64,000 nt of DNA from Alphaproteobacteria bacterium GM7ARS4 (GTDB lineage: Bacteria; Pseudomonadota; Alphaproteobacteria; GM7ARS4). Positions within the stretch are counted from its first letter, which is position 1, and the number at the start of each line of letters is the position of its first letter. The DNA lies in assembly GCA_014332745.1 (NCBI GenBank), contig JACONL010000001.1, positions 484,335 through 548,334 of the forward strand. The letters are read 5' to 3'. Below the pieces are notes generated by a model, which ran no database searches, was not told the DNA's origin, and saw only the letters and a program-made list of their open reading frames with translations. A program made the translations under genes and the position numbers. Shown piece by piece: positions 25,193-34,270 of this stretch.

Positions 25193-27856
25193 ATGATGGA
25201 TGTCGTGATTGTTGAGTCGCCAGCGAAAGCGAAGACAATTCATAAATATCTAGGGGGGCATTATAGGATTTTGGCGAGTTTCGGGCATGTGCGCGATCTT
25301 CCTGTGAAGGAGGGCTCTGTGCGTCCAGACGAGGACTTTCACATGGTGTGGGAGGTCATGGCGAAGGCGCGCAAGACTCTCAAGGACATCACGTCATCTT
25401 TGCGTCATGCGCGTCATGTCTATTTGGCGACAGACCCTGATAGGGAGGGCGAGGCGATTTCGTGGCACATTGTTGAGTTTCTCGCCAAAGAGGGTGTTTT
25501 AGGCTCACTCAGTGTGCGGCGCGTTGTATTCCATGAGATCACGAAAGAGGCGGTTGTGCAGGCGTTTTCCTCTTCTCGCGCCATCGACATGCGCTTGGTG
25601 GAGGCGTATCTGGCGCGTCGGGCGTTAGATTATCTTGTGGGGTTCACCTTGTCGCCTGTTTTGTGGCGTAAACTTCCGGGCAGTCGGTCGGCGGGTCGCG
25701 TGCAATCGGTGGCGTTGCGTATGGTGTGCGATAGGGAGAACGAGATAGGCTTATTTCGTCCTCGGGAGTATTGGCAGCTTCACGGCCATTTTTTTGATGA
25801 ACGCGACAAGGCCAGAGCGGAGGGCGATGCCTATCCTATCCGTGCGAAACTTGTGTCCTATGGCGGCAAGGCTCTTGGTCAGTTTGACCTTGATAAGGAG
25901 AAGGCAGAACATATCAAGGAGGCCTTATCGGCATGTCACTGGCATGTGGCGGAGATTGTCGCACGTCAGGAGAAGCGCAAGCCCTATCCGCCTTTTATCA
26001 CATCGACATTACAGCAAGCGGCGTCTCGTCTTTTAGGCTTTTCGGCCAAGCAGACCATGACGATCGCGCAGAAGCTCTATGACGGCAGTGCGTTGCGTTC
26101 TGAGGAGGGGGGATTGATTACCTATATGCGCACCGATTCGACCGCATTATCTCGTGTGGCGATAGAGACCATACGCGACCTTATCGTCAAGGACTATGGG
26201 AAGGCGTATCTTCCCTCCTCGCCCATTGTCTATAAGGGGAAGGCGAAGAATGCCCAAGAGGCTCACGAGGCGATACGTCCCACCGATTGTCGCGTGATGC
26301 CTTCTGCTGTGCGTTCACGTCTCGATAGTGATTGTTATCGCCTTTACGAGTTGATATGGCGGCGTGCGATGGCGAGCCAGATGGAGAGCGCCCGTATGGA
26401 GCGCGTCCGTGTGGATATTGTCAATGGCGAAGGTGGTGAGGAGTCGTCAGCTGTCATGCGCGCCAACGGCTCGTCGATTCTTTTCGATGGTTTTTTGCGT
26501 CTGTATCAAGAGGATAAAGAGCGTGAAGACGGCAAGGCTGATGATAAGAAGGAAGGGCGTCTTCCTCCCTTGCGTCAAGGCATGGCTTTAGCGCTTGCGT
26601 CGATGGAGGCGAGTCAGCATTTCACCAAGCCTCCCCCCCGTTTCACCGAAGCGAGTCTCGTGAAAACATTGGAGGAAGAGGGGATAGGGCGTCCTTCCAC
26701 CTATGCCTCTATTATCAGTGTTTTACGGGACAGGGAATATGTGGCGATAGAGTCCAGACGTTTCACGGCGACGGTGCGCGGGCGGGTTGTGAGCGCGTTC
26801 CTCGATAATTTTTTCCATCGCTATATCCAAAATGATTTCACGTCCCAATTGGAAGACCAGTTGGATGCAGTCTCGCGGGGAGAGAAGGGGTGGAAAGACC
26901 TCTTGCGTGACTTTTGGTGCGATTTTGTGAAGAGCATTGACAAGACGAAAGACATGCCGACCCGTGAGGTTATCGATGTTCTCAATGACGTCTTAAAGTC
27001 TTTTTTGTTTGGCGAGGACGAGGCACAGCGTGTTTGCCCTCAATGTAAGGATGGCACATTGGGGATTAAACTCAGCCGTTATGGCCCCTTCATTGGCTGT
27101 TCTCTTTATCCTAAATGTGTTTATACGCGCGCCTTCGAGGCCTACAACGCCCATGATGACACGTCTGATGGCGCTGATGGTAAGAAGATTCTCTCACCCC
27201 ATGAAGTGCTGGGCGTTGACCCTGTGACGAAGGGCGATGTGAGTTTACGTAGGGGGCCTTATGGGTTTTATATCCAATTGGAGCGCCCAACGGATGGCAC
27301 AAGCGAGGGTAAACCCTCTTCCTCTAAAAAGCCGAAACGGGTTTCTTTGAACAATTTACCGGCCTATCCCCCTGAGACGATGACGTTGGAGACGGCATTG
27401 CGTCTATTGGCTTTGCCTCGTGTCATAGGGGAACATCCGCAGAAGAAAGGGGATATGGTTGTCAGCAACGGTCCTTATGGTCCGTATATTTACCATGATG
27501 GTCTCTATGCTTCCTTACGCCCTGAGGATGATATTTTAGAGGTAGGGATGAATCGCGCTGTCGTTTTATTGGCGGAGGCAGAAGAGAAACGCAAAGCGCG
27601 TATTATCAGGGAGATAGGGACAGATCCCCATGAGGGAGGGGTCGTGCGCATCGAGAAGAGTCGCTTTGGTCCTTGCATTGTTCATGGCAAACAGCGCGCC
27701 TATTTAGGCAAAGGGATTGATACGCAGACGATGGATGCGTATACGTTGGAGGACGCTTTGGCCCTTTTGGCAGAAAACGTCAAAAAGACGCGCGCAAAGA
27801 CAAAGACAAAAACGACAACAAGGAAGAGGGCGACAGGCAAGAAGGCGGGGATGTGA
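25193..27856 (+). CDS. topA: DNA topoisomerase I
   Basis: Relaxes negative supercoils through a 5'-phosphotyrosine intermediate. The Toprim domain (VVIVESPAKAKTIHKYLG and ATDPDREGEAISWH) is N-terminal; the active-site tyrosine lies in GLITYMRTDSTALS; ARRALDYLVGFTLSPVLWRK and GRPSTYASIISVLRDREYV are further landmarks. One four-cysteine zinc finger is present (CPQCKDGTLGIKLSRYGPF, closing GCSLYPKC), followed by two or three 'GPYG.Y' C-terminal repeats and a Lys/Thr-rich tail (KKTRAKTKTKTTTRKRATG). Length about 887 aa. ATG 25193 or 25196 follows GGCGGGA. An rnr (RNase R) gene that often follows topA in related genomes is absent here. Confidence 0.97.
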   Translation: MMDVVIVESPAKAKTIHKYLGGHYRILASFGHVRDLPVKEGSVRPDEDFHMVWEVMAKARKTLKDITSSLRHARHVYLATDPDREGEAISWHIVEFLAKEGVLGSLSVRRVVFHEITKEAVVQAFSSSRAIDMRLVEAYLARRALDYLVGFTLSPVLWRKLPGSRSAGRVQSVALRMVCDRENEIGLFRPREYWQLHGHFFDERDKARAEGDAYPIRAKLVSYGGKALGQFDLDKEKAEHIKEALSACHWHVAEIVARQEKRKPYPPFITSTLQQAASRLLGFSAKQTMTIAQKLYDGSALRSEEGGLITYMRTDSTALSRVAIETIRDLIVKDYGKAYLPSSPIVYKGKAKNAQEAHEAIRPTDCRVMPSAVRSRLDSDCYRLYELIWRRAMASQMESARMERVRVDIVNGEGGEESSAVMRANGSSILFDGFLRLYQEDKEREDGKADDKKEGRLPPLRQGMALALASMEASQHFTKPPPRFTEASLVKTLEEEGIGRPSTYASIISVLRDREYVAIESRRFTATVRGRVVSAFLDNFFHRYIQNDFTSQLEDQLDAVSRGEKGWKDLLRDFWCDFVKSIDKTKDMPTREVIDVLNDVLKSFLFGEDEAQRVCPQCKDGTLGIKLSRYGPFIGCSLYPKCVYTRAFEAYNAHDDTSDGADGKKILSPHEVLGVDPVTKGDVSLRRGPYGFYIQLERPTDGTSEGKPSSSKKPKRVSLNNLPAYPPETMTLETALRLLALPRVIGEHPQKKGDMVVSNGPYGPYIYHDGLYASLRPEDDILEVGMNRAVVLLAEAEEKRKARIIREIGTDPHEGGVVRIEKSRFGPCIVHGKQRAYLGKGIDTQTMDAYTLEDALALLAENVKKTRAKTKTKTTTRKRATGKKAGM

Positions 27857-27963
27857 CCCTCATGAGCATACCCCGTGCGTGGCGGGTGACATGTTTCGTA
27901 ACGTCTTGACAGAAACGGGATATGTGGCATAGTGAGGCGGGGTGTCTATGAGGTGCGTGTGTC

Positions 27964-28131
27964 ATGGCAAAATCAGCGAAGATTAAGATACGATTGGTGA
28001 GCAGTGAGAAGACGGGGACATTTTATGTGACGACCAAGAATCCTCGTCAGACGCCAGAGAAGTTGTCGTTAAAGAAATATGACCCTGTGGTGAGGCGTCA
28101 TGTTGTCTTTAAGGAGGCGAAGATAAAATAG
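27964..28131 (+). CDS. rpmG: 50S ribosomal protein L33 (bL33)
   Basis: A 55-codon gene reading [20 protein letters not shown], then [20 protein letters not shown] and [15 protein letters not shown]. The central TKNPR..P.KL.L.KYDP..R.HV.F.E.K pattern is the bL33 signature. The family's zinc cysteines are absent, so this is the zinc-independent form. The gene ends at the base before tRNA-Ser. Confidence 0.97.
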   Translation: MAKSAKIKIRLVSSEKTGTFYVTTKNPRQTPEKLSLKKYDPVVRRHVVFKEAKIK

Positions 28132-28223
28132 GGAGAGGTGGCCGAGTGGTTGAAGGCGACGGTTTGCTAAACCGTTATACGGTTTAACCCGTATCGAGGG
28201 TTCGAATCCCTTCCTCTCCGCCA
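28132..28223 (+). tRNA. tRNA-Ser (GCT) with encoded CCA
   Basis: Acceptor GGAGAGG/CCTCTCC, anticodon stem and loop ACGGTTTGCTAAACCGT (anticodon GCT), a long variable arm (TATACGGTTTAACCCGTATC) as expected for serine, T-arm CGAGGGTTCGAATCCCTT, discriminator G and encoded CCA (28221-28223). It abuts the rpmG stop codon and borders the restriction-modification island, a typical integration position. Confidence 0.97.
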
Positions 28224-28271
28224 GTGGTGCTTGAAGTGCTCGGTGTCTCCTTCTGGTCAGTGGGTATACGT

Positions 28272-29249
28272 ATGAGCGAACTGGGTCAGGATGTTAAGTT
28301 TAAAACGGTTATCGAAAAGAACACGTTCTATTTCCATAACAGATGTTTTGAAGAGAGATATGAAGCCGACTTGCACTCTTTGAAAGAGATTTTGTTAACG
28401 TTACGGAACGAAGTAGATACACATGGCTTGAACAAGGAGTTTTGCGAAAAGCTCTTGCTCGAAAAGGAGCATGGTTTAAGGGCATTACTTGCACTCACTG
28501 GCCTGTCGAATGAAACGCTGAAACGTCTGATAACGTTAATTCGTATCAAGGACGACAAAGAATTAAATGTCTTGGTCGAAAAGCATAAGTGGTGCCGAAA
28601 AGAATCTGTGGAAAATCTGACGGAATGGACGGACTCGCAAATTCTTAAATTAATCAGAGAAAACAAGTATTTTAGAAAGGGGGTTGTTAGCATTCTCTTT
28701 GAGGGAGGCACTGTCCCGTTTTTGGCACAGACTATTCCTCTCTTTGAATTAAGAAAATTAAGTAGCTCAAAGTTAAGATTTGAAATTCCCGAAATGATAG
28801 ATACGCTCATAAGGTATAAAGAAAAGGGAAGTTATTCTGGTAAGAAAGATAATAATGCAGAGGTGCTTATAGAGGCCGTGCTTAACAAGCTCAACGTTAC
28901 TTTTGAGACGGGCGACCTCAGTGACCTTGTGAGTCATGCCCATGCAACGAAAAGAACCATGGACTTCATTATTCCAAACAAGAGCAATCCTCGTGTCATT
29001 GTGGAGAGTTCTTTTTTAACGACAACGTCATCAGGGCAAGGTGATAAATCGAAAACAGAAATTACGATTGGCTCTCTTATTAAACAACATTATCCAGAAT
29101 CCCGATTCATTGGTTTTATTGACGGAGTAGGCTGGTATGTCAGGAAGGGGGATTTGCGAAGAATGGTGTCTGCTTATGAGGATGTCTTTACTTTTCGTGA
29201 GGACGAATTAAAAAGATTTGAGGAGTTTTTGGTTCAGTTTATTTCTTGA
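28272..29249 (+). CDS. DpnII/MboI-like type II restriction endonuclease
   Basis: About 325 residues. The C-terminal half lines up with DpnII: a SGKKDNNAEVLIE segment (cf. RKNRTGDAMENI), then the PD-(D/E)xK-like core TMDFIIPNK...VIVESSFLTTTSSGQGDKSKTE (cf. RFDFVIKN..LYLIEVNFYSGSGSKLNE), and FIGFIDGVGWYVRKGDLRRM (cf. MWITDGQGWYKAKNNLRE). The N-terminal half is helical and Lys/Glu-rich. DpnII cuts GATC, but specificity should not be transferred on this similarity. ATG 28272 gives the sensible N-terminus; a GTG at 28224 abutting tRNA-Ser is open. The DNA is visibly richer in A and T than the flanks, suggesting horizontal origin. The methyltransferase gene follows after 12 nt. Confidence 0.8.
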   Translation: MSELGQDVKFKTVIEKNTFYFHNRCFEERYEADLHSLKEILLTLRNEVDTHGLNKEFCEKLLLEKEHGLRALLALTGLSNETLKRLITLIRIKDDKELNVLVEKHKWCRKESVENLTEWTDSQILKLIRENKYFRKGVVSILFEGGTVPFLAQTIPLFELRKLSSSKLRFEIPEMIDTLIRYKEKGSYSGKKDNNAEVLIEAVLNKLNVTFETGDLSDLVSHAHATKRTMDFIIPNKSNPRVIVESSFLTTTSSGQGDKSKTEITIGSLIKQHYPESRFIGFIDGVGWYVRKGDLRRMVSAYEDVFTFREDELKRFEEFLVQFIS

Positions 29250-29261
29250 TGGGTAGATGTC

Positions 29262-30233
29262 ATGTTGGAACATTACATGAATAAAATCGTTCAGGGTGAT
29301 TGTCTTGAGTTGCTAGAAAGGATACCCAATGACTCCGTAGATGTGACCTTTGCCGACCCTCCTTTTAATCTTGGGAAGCAATATAATGGGTACAAAGACA
29401 GCTTGGCACTTGAGACGTATATCGATTGGTGCTCAGAATGGATAAAAGCCATGGTGAGGGTAACGAAACCTAGCGGCTCCGTCCTCATACATAACATACC
29501 AAGATGGCTAACCTTCTATGCTGGCGTATTAAATGAAACGGCTCATTTCAGACATTGGATTGTGTGGGACGCTCCCACGTCTCCTATGGGTAAAAGTTTG
29601 CAACCCAATCATTACGGCGTTCTGTTCTATACAAAATCAGACAAAAAGGCAAAAATATACGAACTGAGAATGCCTCATGAGCGTGAAAGGAAGAGCACTT
29701 TCTTAAGAAAAGACTATGGGGGTAAAAAAGCAGGACTGCACCCTTTTGGGCCTCTCATTTCAGATGTTTGGTCTGATATACATAGGATAAAGCATTCCAA
29801 GTCTCGACATAAGCACCCTTGCCAACTCCCCGTTCATCTGTTAGAGAGGATGATTTTGTTGACAACGGATGAAGGCGATGTCGTCCTCGATCCATTTGTT
29901 GGCACGGGGACATCAGCTGTGGCAGCAAAAAAATTGAACAGGAGATACATAGGTTTTGAATTGGACGAGGACTATGCGAGAATTGCACGTTGCAACATAG
30001 ATAGCGTTTATCCTAACTCGAGAGTCAATGATATATGGGTTAGTTTCTATCTAGGGGCCATAAAAACAATAAGGGATAAGGATTGGGCTTCATTGTCACA
30101 GAGTTTTGACATTCCTCGAGATATGAGAGAGATTGATTTTAAAAAAATAGAGCTCAAGAAGTCACAAGCACCTATGACGTCTTGTGGCAGCGTCATATGC
30201 CCACAGGCGCCGTCGCAAGGCTTCTTTGTGTGA
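29262..30233 (+). CDS. DNA methyltransferase (beta-class, N6-adenine or N4-cytosine)
   Basis: A 323-residue amino-methyltransferase with the catalytic motif IV FADPPF near the N-terminus (residues about 30-35) and the SAM-binding motif I near the C-terminus in VVLDPFVGTGTSAVAAKKL, followed by RYIGFELDEDY. This IV-before-I order defines the beta class, to which DpnA also belongs. It is 12 nt after, and on the same strand as, the DpnII-like nuclease, so they form a type II restriction-modification pair whose target is unknown. ATG 29277 (MNKIVQGD) is an alternative start. The last 41 nt overlap the opposite-strand gamma-class methyltransferase; the final residues look like read-through of that overlap. 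Confidence 0.88.
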   Translation: MLEHYMNKIVQGDCLELLERIPNDSVDVTFADPPFNLGKQYNGYKDSLALETYIDWCSEWIKAMVRVTKPSGSVLIHNIPRWLTFYAGVLNETAHFRHWIVWDAPTSPMGKSLQPNHYGVLFYTKSDKKAKIYELRMPHERERKSTFLRKDYGGKKAGLHPFGPLISDVWSDIHRIKHSKSRHKHPCQLPVHLLERMILLTTDEGDVVLDPFVGTGTSAVAAKKLNRRYIGFELDEDYARIARCNIDSVYPNSRVNDIWVSFYLGAIKTIRDKDWASLSQSFDIPRDMREIDFKKIELKKSQAPMTSCGSVICPQAPSQGFFV

Positions 30234-31350
30234 AGAGGGCGCGCCCATCACACACAAAACCAAGCTGACGCCAGTCCACTTTATTCAACGCGTCCGCCGC
30301 TTTGCTTACATCAAAGTCCAGCTTAGGAAACAAGGCCATGACAGACCCATCATAGGCCTCAATATCTGAGACAAAGAACGGCTTGCTGTGGCGCGTTTTG
30401 CCATTGACATAAATGCGTTCGCCTTTTCTGTGGTGATAATTCCGTCCCCACATCCACCAATTCGAGTCATTGAATGTCTTGATTTTCCGACGTATCAGCC
30501 TGTCCTTATGGGGTTTCAGGCAAGGATGGCACGTGTTGTAAATCATGGGTCTTGTCTCGCCAGAGGTTGCTGTTCTGGAGCATACCATGGTGGTTGTGCC
30601 ATAACGCTCGTTCTCAAAGACATCATCCGCTGCCGAGACAGCGCCGACCTTTATATCAAAGAAGTCTGAGAGTTGGGTGTATGGGCGGTCATCGCCGCAC
30701 CATATTTGCCCGTTCCGACAATGAAAAGAACCCCCTGTTGTCATGTGGCGGTCGGTGCGTCCTTTCTCCCATCGCCATATGGCGCAATTAGGCGTTGCGT
30801 CCTCAAAGATATGGGCGTCGCCTAACTCGTCATAATGCGTCATTGACCCTTCCCGATACAGCATGTCATTCATCTGTCTTGCTGAGGTGCTCTTTAAGAA
30901 GTCTCTCGGTGTGATGAAGATCAGCTCACCGCCGTCAACGAGATGGTCAGCGCATTTCGCAATGAAAAACAGAAACAGGTTACTACGCTTATCAAACAGC
31001 GTCATGGGGAGCATCGCTTTTGTGTTGTTGGCGATATCCCTATAGCGCACATAAGGCGGGTTGCCGATAATGGTGTCAAACCTGTTATCGAGGGAATACG
31101 CAAAGAAATCCTCGAAGAGGAGGCGCTCATCTGACAGGCCTATGTCTTTGTCGATTTCAATACCCACGGCGCTTGCTTCCAAGCATGACAGGAATGCCCC
31201 CTTGCCCGCAGACGGCTCTAGCACCCTGTTGACATTTTGCCGTAGCGATAGCATCGTCTCAACAATGTCTGGCGGGGTAAAAAATTGTCCTAAGACATCT
31301 GTCTTATAGGCCATAATATCATGGGGGGTATCATGCTCAAAAAAGTCCAT
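30193..31350 (-). CDS. N6-adenine DNA methyltransferase (gamma-class, TaqI/Eco57I-like)
   Basis: A 385-residue methyltransferase with motif X/I at the N-terminus (LGQFFTPPDIVETML, then VLEPSAGKGAFLSCLE) and the catalytic motif IV IIGNPPYVRY, the order and NPPY form of M.TaqI-like N6-adenine enzymes. The C-terminal half (from about residue 215) would be the target recognition domain and carries several aromatic-rich stretches (FNDSNWWMWGRNYHHRKGER). No nuclease domain is attached. It converges on the beta-class enzyme with a 41-nt overlap and is divergent from mscS. It may be a second protector for an asymmetric site or a solitary methyltransferase. Confidence 0.88.
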   Translation of the reverse strand: MDFFEHDTPHDIMAYKTDVLGQFFTPPDIVETMLSLRQNVNRVLEPSAGKGAFLSCLEASAVGIEIDKDIGLSDERLLFEDFFAYSLDNRFDTIIGNPPYVRYRDIANNTKAMLPMTLFDKRSNLFLFFIAKCADHLVDGGELIFITPRDFLKSTSARQMNDMLYREGSMTHYDELGDAHIFEDATPNCAIWRWEKGRTDRHMTTGGSFHCRNGQIWCGDDRPYTQLSDFFDIKVGAVSAADDVFENERYGTTTMVCSRTATSGETRPMIYNTCHPCLKPHKDRLIRRKIKTFNDSNWWMWGRNYHHRKGERIYVNGKTRHSKPFFVSDIEAYDGSVMALFPKLDFDVSKAADALNKVDWRQLGFVCDGRALFTQRSLATAPVGI

Positions 31351-31400
31351 GTCCTATCTGTGCCAATGGCGTGTTTCTTTGTCAAATCTTTTGATGACAT

Positions 31401-32360
31401 ATGGCTTCCTTGATTTTTTTGCTTAAGCCACGGGCATGGGTCGCAAAAGTTTTGCTGACTCTCTTTCTTGTTGGCTTCTTGTCACTGGGGTTCTTGGACT
31501 ATCTACAGCCCATTAAGGCGTTTCTAGAGTCCGACACTCTCTCCTTCAACATCGGTGACGCCCGTTTTTCTGTCTATCTCGTCATCAAGGCGGTGATCAC
31601 GGTTGTCATGCTGTTTTGGCTCACAGGCATATTGTCTGGATTTGGCGAAAAGCGCATCAAAACCATTAAAGGCATCAAAGCCAATAACAAAGCGCTCATC
31701 ACAAAGGCATTCCAGATTTTCGTATATTTCTTCGGGTTCATGATTGGACTCGATGTGCTCGGCATAGATGTGACGGCTTTGGCTATTTTTAGTGGCGCCG
31801 TTGGTATCGGCATTGGTTTTGGCCTACAGAAAATCACGTCTAACTTCATCAGCGGTTTGATCTTGCTCTTCGAGAAATCTATTGAACATGATGATTTGGT
31901 GGAGCTTGCTGACGGCATTCATGGCTTTGTTCGGCACACAGGGGCGCGCTATACGCTGTTAGAGACCTTTGAGGGGAAAGAGATCATGATTCCCAACGAG
32001 GATTTTATAACCAATCGCGTCACAAATTGGACATTCAGTGACACCATAGGGCGCTTGGACATCACGATTGGTGTCTCGTATGAGTCCGATATCGAAAAAG
32101 CCATGGCGTTGCTCTTAGAGGCGGCTAAGGAGCATCCGCGATGTCTTGATAGGCCAGCGCCTACGTGCTTTCTACAAGAGTTTGGTGAGAGCGCCGTTAA
32201 TCTCCTCCTTTTTTTCTGGGTGGCCGATGTGACGGAGGGCAGATTAGAACCCAGAAGTGATGTGATGCTCAGCATTTGGAAGAAATTTAAAGACCATGAC
32301 ATCACCATCCCCTATCCCCAACGCGCTCTTCATGTAAAAAATGTGGAAGCGCTGAGATGA
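31401..32360 (+). CDS. Small-conductance mechanosensitive channel (MscS family)
   Basis: An inner-membrane tension-gated channel of 319 residues that releases solutes on hypo-osmotic shock. Three membrane segments precede the pore helix: AWVAKVLLTLFLVGFLSLGF, YLVIKAVITVVMLFWLTGIL and IFVYFFGFMIGLDVLGID. The glycine/alanine-rich TM3 reads IFSGAVGIGIGFGLQKITSN, the MscS signature. The beta domain follows (LVELADGIHGFVRHTGARYT, IMIPNEDFITNRVTNW) and the C-terminal domain ends with IPYPQRALHV. It is close to classical MscS in size rather than the large MscK/YbdG forms. Confidence 0.93.
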   Translation: MASLIFLLKPRAWVAKVLLTLFLVGFLSLGFLDYLQPIKAFLESDTLSFNIGDARFSVYLVIKAVITVVMLFWLTGILSGFGEKRIKTIKGIKANNKALITKAFQIFVYFFGFMIGLDVLGIDVTALAIFSGAVGIGIGFGLQKITSNFISGLILLFEKSIEHDDLVELADGIHGFVRHTGARYTLLETFEGKEIMIPNEDFITNRVTNWTFSDTIGRLDITIGVSYESDIEKAMALLLEAAKEHPRCLDRPAPTCFLQEFGESAVNLLLFFWVADVTEGRLEPRSDVMLSIWKKFKDHDITIPYPQRALHVKNVEALR

Positions 32361-32418
32361 AAGAGCCTATGTTATGAGCCTCACGAGTCCCACGTGGAGT
32401 CGCAAGGGGAGTCGAACG

Positions 32419-32446
32419 TATGTTGAGCGCGCTACGTCACAACATA
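32419..32446 (+). other. Inverted repeat downstream of mscS
   Basis: TATGTTG (32419-32425) and CAACATA (32440-32446) can form a 7-bp stem with a 14-nt loop, followed by CCCTTGCTTTTCTTTGTTTTC. It could be a weak terminator for mscS or a regulatory site for gshA; the stem is A/T-rich and the U-tract imperfect. Confidence 0.3.
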
Positions 32447-32521
32447 ACCCTTGCTTTTCTTTGTTTTCAGGGCAATTATTTGGGCGACATATTAACGGGT
32501 GTAGAGGGAGAGAGGTGATTG

Positions 32522-33904
32522 GTGGCACAACAGAGCCCACAGCAACAGACAGGGGATGTCGACATCATAAGGGATGTGAAGGCTATCGACTCCTATTTAC
32601 GTTCGGGGTGTAAACCGAGGGACGCATGGCGTATTGGCACTGAACATGAGAAATTTCCCTTTCATAAAGGGACTCTCAAACCCGTTGCCTACCGTGGGAA
32701 AGGGGCGAGCATCGAGAATTTTCTCCATGCCTATCTCAAACAGGAGGGAGGTGAGCCTATATATGAGGATGGCAATATCATCGCCATCCATAGGCCTGAT
32801 TTTGGGAGCATTTCCCTTGAGCCCGGAGGACAGATAGAATTTTCTGCCCATCCCGTGGCGACACTTCACCATGCATGTCGCGACATTCACCGCCATATCC
32901 GTGCCGCATGCGAGGTCGCATCGACATTGGATATAGGGCTCTTAGGGCTGGGGTTTCTTCCGTTATGGCAACGGGACGATGTGCCATGGATGCCAAAAAG
33001 ACGCTATGACATCATGCGTCAGCATATGGTCTCTCAGGGGCGCTTAGGCATCGACATGATGAAGCGCACATGCACTGTGCAGGTGAATCTGGATTTTGCC
33101 AGTGAGGGCATGATGAAGGAGTGCATGCGGATAGGGCTTGCGTTACAACCTCTTGTTGTTGCTCTCTTTGCCAATTCGCCTTTCAGTGAGGGGCGTTTGA
33201 ACGGGTTTCTCAGCTATCGTAGCCATGTATGGACGGATACCGACCATGAGCGTTGTGGCATTCTTCCCTTTGTCTATGATGACGATTTTGGGTTTTCACG
33301 CTATCGCGACTATCTGTTGGATGTGCCGATGTATTTTGTGCGTAGGGGTGGCACATATCACGATGTGCGTGGCCGTTCCTTCCGTGATTTTATTGCTGGG
33401 CGCTTGGCGGGTTTCGAAGGGACTTATCCCACATTAGAGGATGTGAAAGACCATATGAGCACCATCTTTACAGAAGTGCGCCTCAAGACATTCATCGAGA
33501 TGCGCGGCGCCGATGGGGGCACGCTCGAGCGTCTCTGTGCCTTATCAGCCTTTTGGGTAGGGTTGCTCTATGACGACTCGGTGCGTCAGCAATGTTTAGA
33601 GCATATTCATGATTGGAGCATGGAACGTCATAGGATGTTACGTCACAACATTCCCAAAGATGGGTTGCGTGTGCCGTTGGGACAAGGCAGTATGGCCGTC
33701 TTTGCCCGTGAGATTCTGGCATTGGCGGTGAGGGGTTTGAAGAAAAGAGGAAAAGTGAATAGTCATGGACAGGATGAGAGCATTTTTCTAGAGCCTTTAC
33801 AAGAATATGCACAACGAGGTGTGTCACCAGCCGATGATGTGATAGGCTTGTGGCAAGAGCACAAGCGAGAGATGAGAAAAGTCTATGAGCATTTTGCCTA
33901 TTAG
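32522..33904 (+). CDS. gshA: Glutamate-cysteine ligase (plant/alphaproteobacterial type)
   Basis: Makes gamma-glutamylcysteine, the first step of glutathione synthesis. The protein (about 460 aa) has the GCS2 / class III fold: WRIGTEHEKFPF (ATP/Glu site), ISLEPGGQIEFSA, DMMKRTCTVQVNLDF, LFANSPFSEGRLNGFLSYRSHVW, TLEDVKDHMSTIFTEVRLKTFIEMRGAD and a C-terminal ALAVRGLKKRG, which match plant-type enzymes rather than E. coli GshA. The start is GTG 32522 or the TTG just before it, both behind GAGGGAGAGAGG. Cysteines that redox-regulate plant GCL are not obviously conserved. Chorismate mutase follows after 16 nt. Confidence 0.93.
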   Translation: MAQQSPQQQTGDVDIIRDVKAIDSYLRSGCKPRDAWRIGTEHEKFPFHKGTLKPVAYRGKGASIENFLHAYLKQEGGEPIYEDGNIIAIHRPDFGSISLEPGGQIEFSAHPVATLHHACRDIHRHIRAACEVASTLDIGLLGLGFLPLWQRDDVPWMPKRRYDIMRQHMVSQGRLGIDMMKRTCTVQVNLDFASEGMMKECMRIGLALQPLVVALFANSPFSEGRLNGFLSYRSHVWTDTDHERCGILPFVYDDDFGFSRYRDYLLDVPMYFVRRGGTYHDVRGRSFRDFIAGRLAGFEGTYPTLEDVKDHMSTIFTEVRLKTFIEMRGADGGTLERLCALSAFWVGLLYDDSVRQQCLEHIHDWSMERHRMLRHNIPKDGLRVPLGQGSMAVFAREILALAVRGLKKRGKVNSHGQDESIFLEPLQEYAQRGVSPADDVIGLWQEHKREMRKVYEHFAY

Positions 33905-33920
33905 GGTGTAACAGAAGGCG

Positions 33921-34235
33921 ATGACAGACATCAAACGTTGCCGTCATTTAGGAGAGGTGCGTCAGCATATCGACAGATTGGACAAGGCGTTACTTGCCTT
34001 ATTGGCGGAGCGCACACACTATGTCCGCCAAGCCGTCACCTTCAAGGACAGGTCGCAGATCGTCGATGAGGAGCGTATCGCCTCTATTATTGCGCGCATG
34101 CGCATGGATGCGAAGGCGCAAGGCGTGGACGAGGATATGGTTGAGGGACTATGGCGCAAGATGATAGATGATTTTATTGCCCTAGAGTATAAACTCTTCG
34201 ATGGCAAGAAGGATTCCCAAGAGGACAGAATGTGA
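33921..34235 (+). CDS. Chorismate mutase (AroQ type, monofunctional)
   Basis: A 104-residue all-helical AroQ-class protein that converts chorismate to prephenate for Phe/Tyr synthesis. The pattern LGEVRQHIDRLDKALLALLAERTHYVRQAVTFK, then DEERIASIIARMR and LWRKMIDDFIALE, gives the expected Arg, Lys, Asp/Glu and Arg active-site positions. PchB-type isochorismate-pyruvate lyases share this fold, but no siderophore genes are nearby. AAGGCG precedes the ATG. The TGA stop (34233-34235) overlaps the 3' end of the opposite-strand tRNA-Lys gene by three nucleotides. Confidence 0.88.
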   Translation: MTDIKRCRHLGEVRQHIDRLDKALLALLAERTHYVRQAVTFKDRSQIVDEERIASIIARMRMDAKAQGVDEDMVEGLWRKMIDDFIALEYKLFDGKKDSQEDRM

Positions 34236-34270
34236 GCGCACTAGGACTCGAACCTAGGACCCGCTGATTA

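Noticed and set aside
28272-29249. Assigning GATC specificity to the DpnII-like nuclease
   Set aside because: Similarity is limited to the catalytic half; recognition residues cannot be compared reliably by eye.
32361-32521. Promoter for gshA (TTGCTT...TTATTT)
   Set aside because: Spacer of 19 bp and a poor -10; not better than chance in this T-rich stretch.
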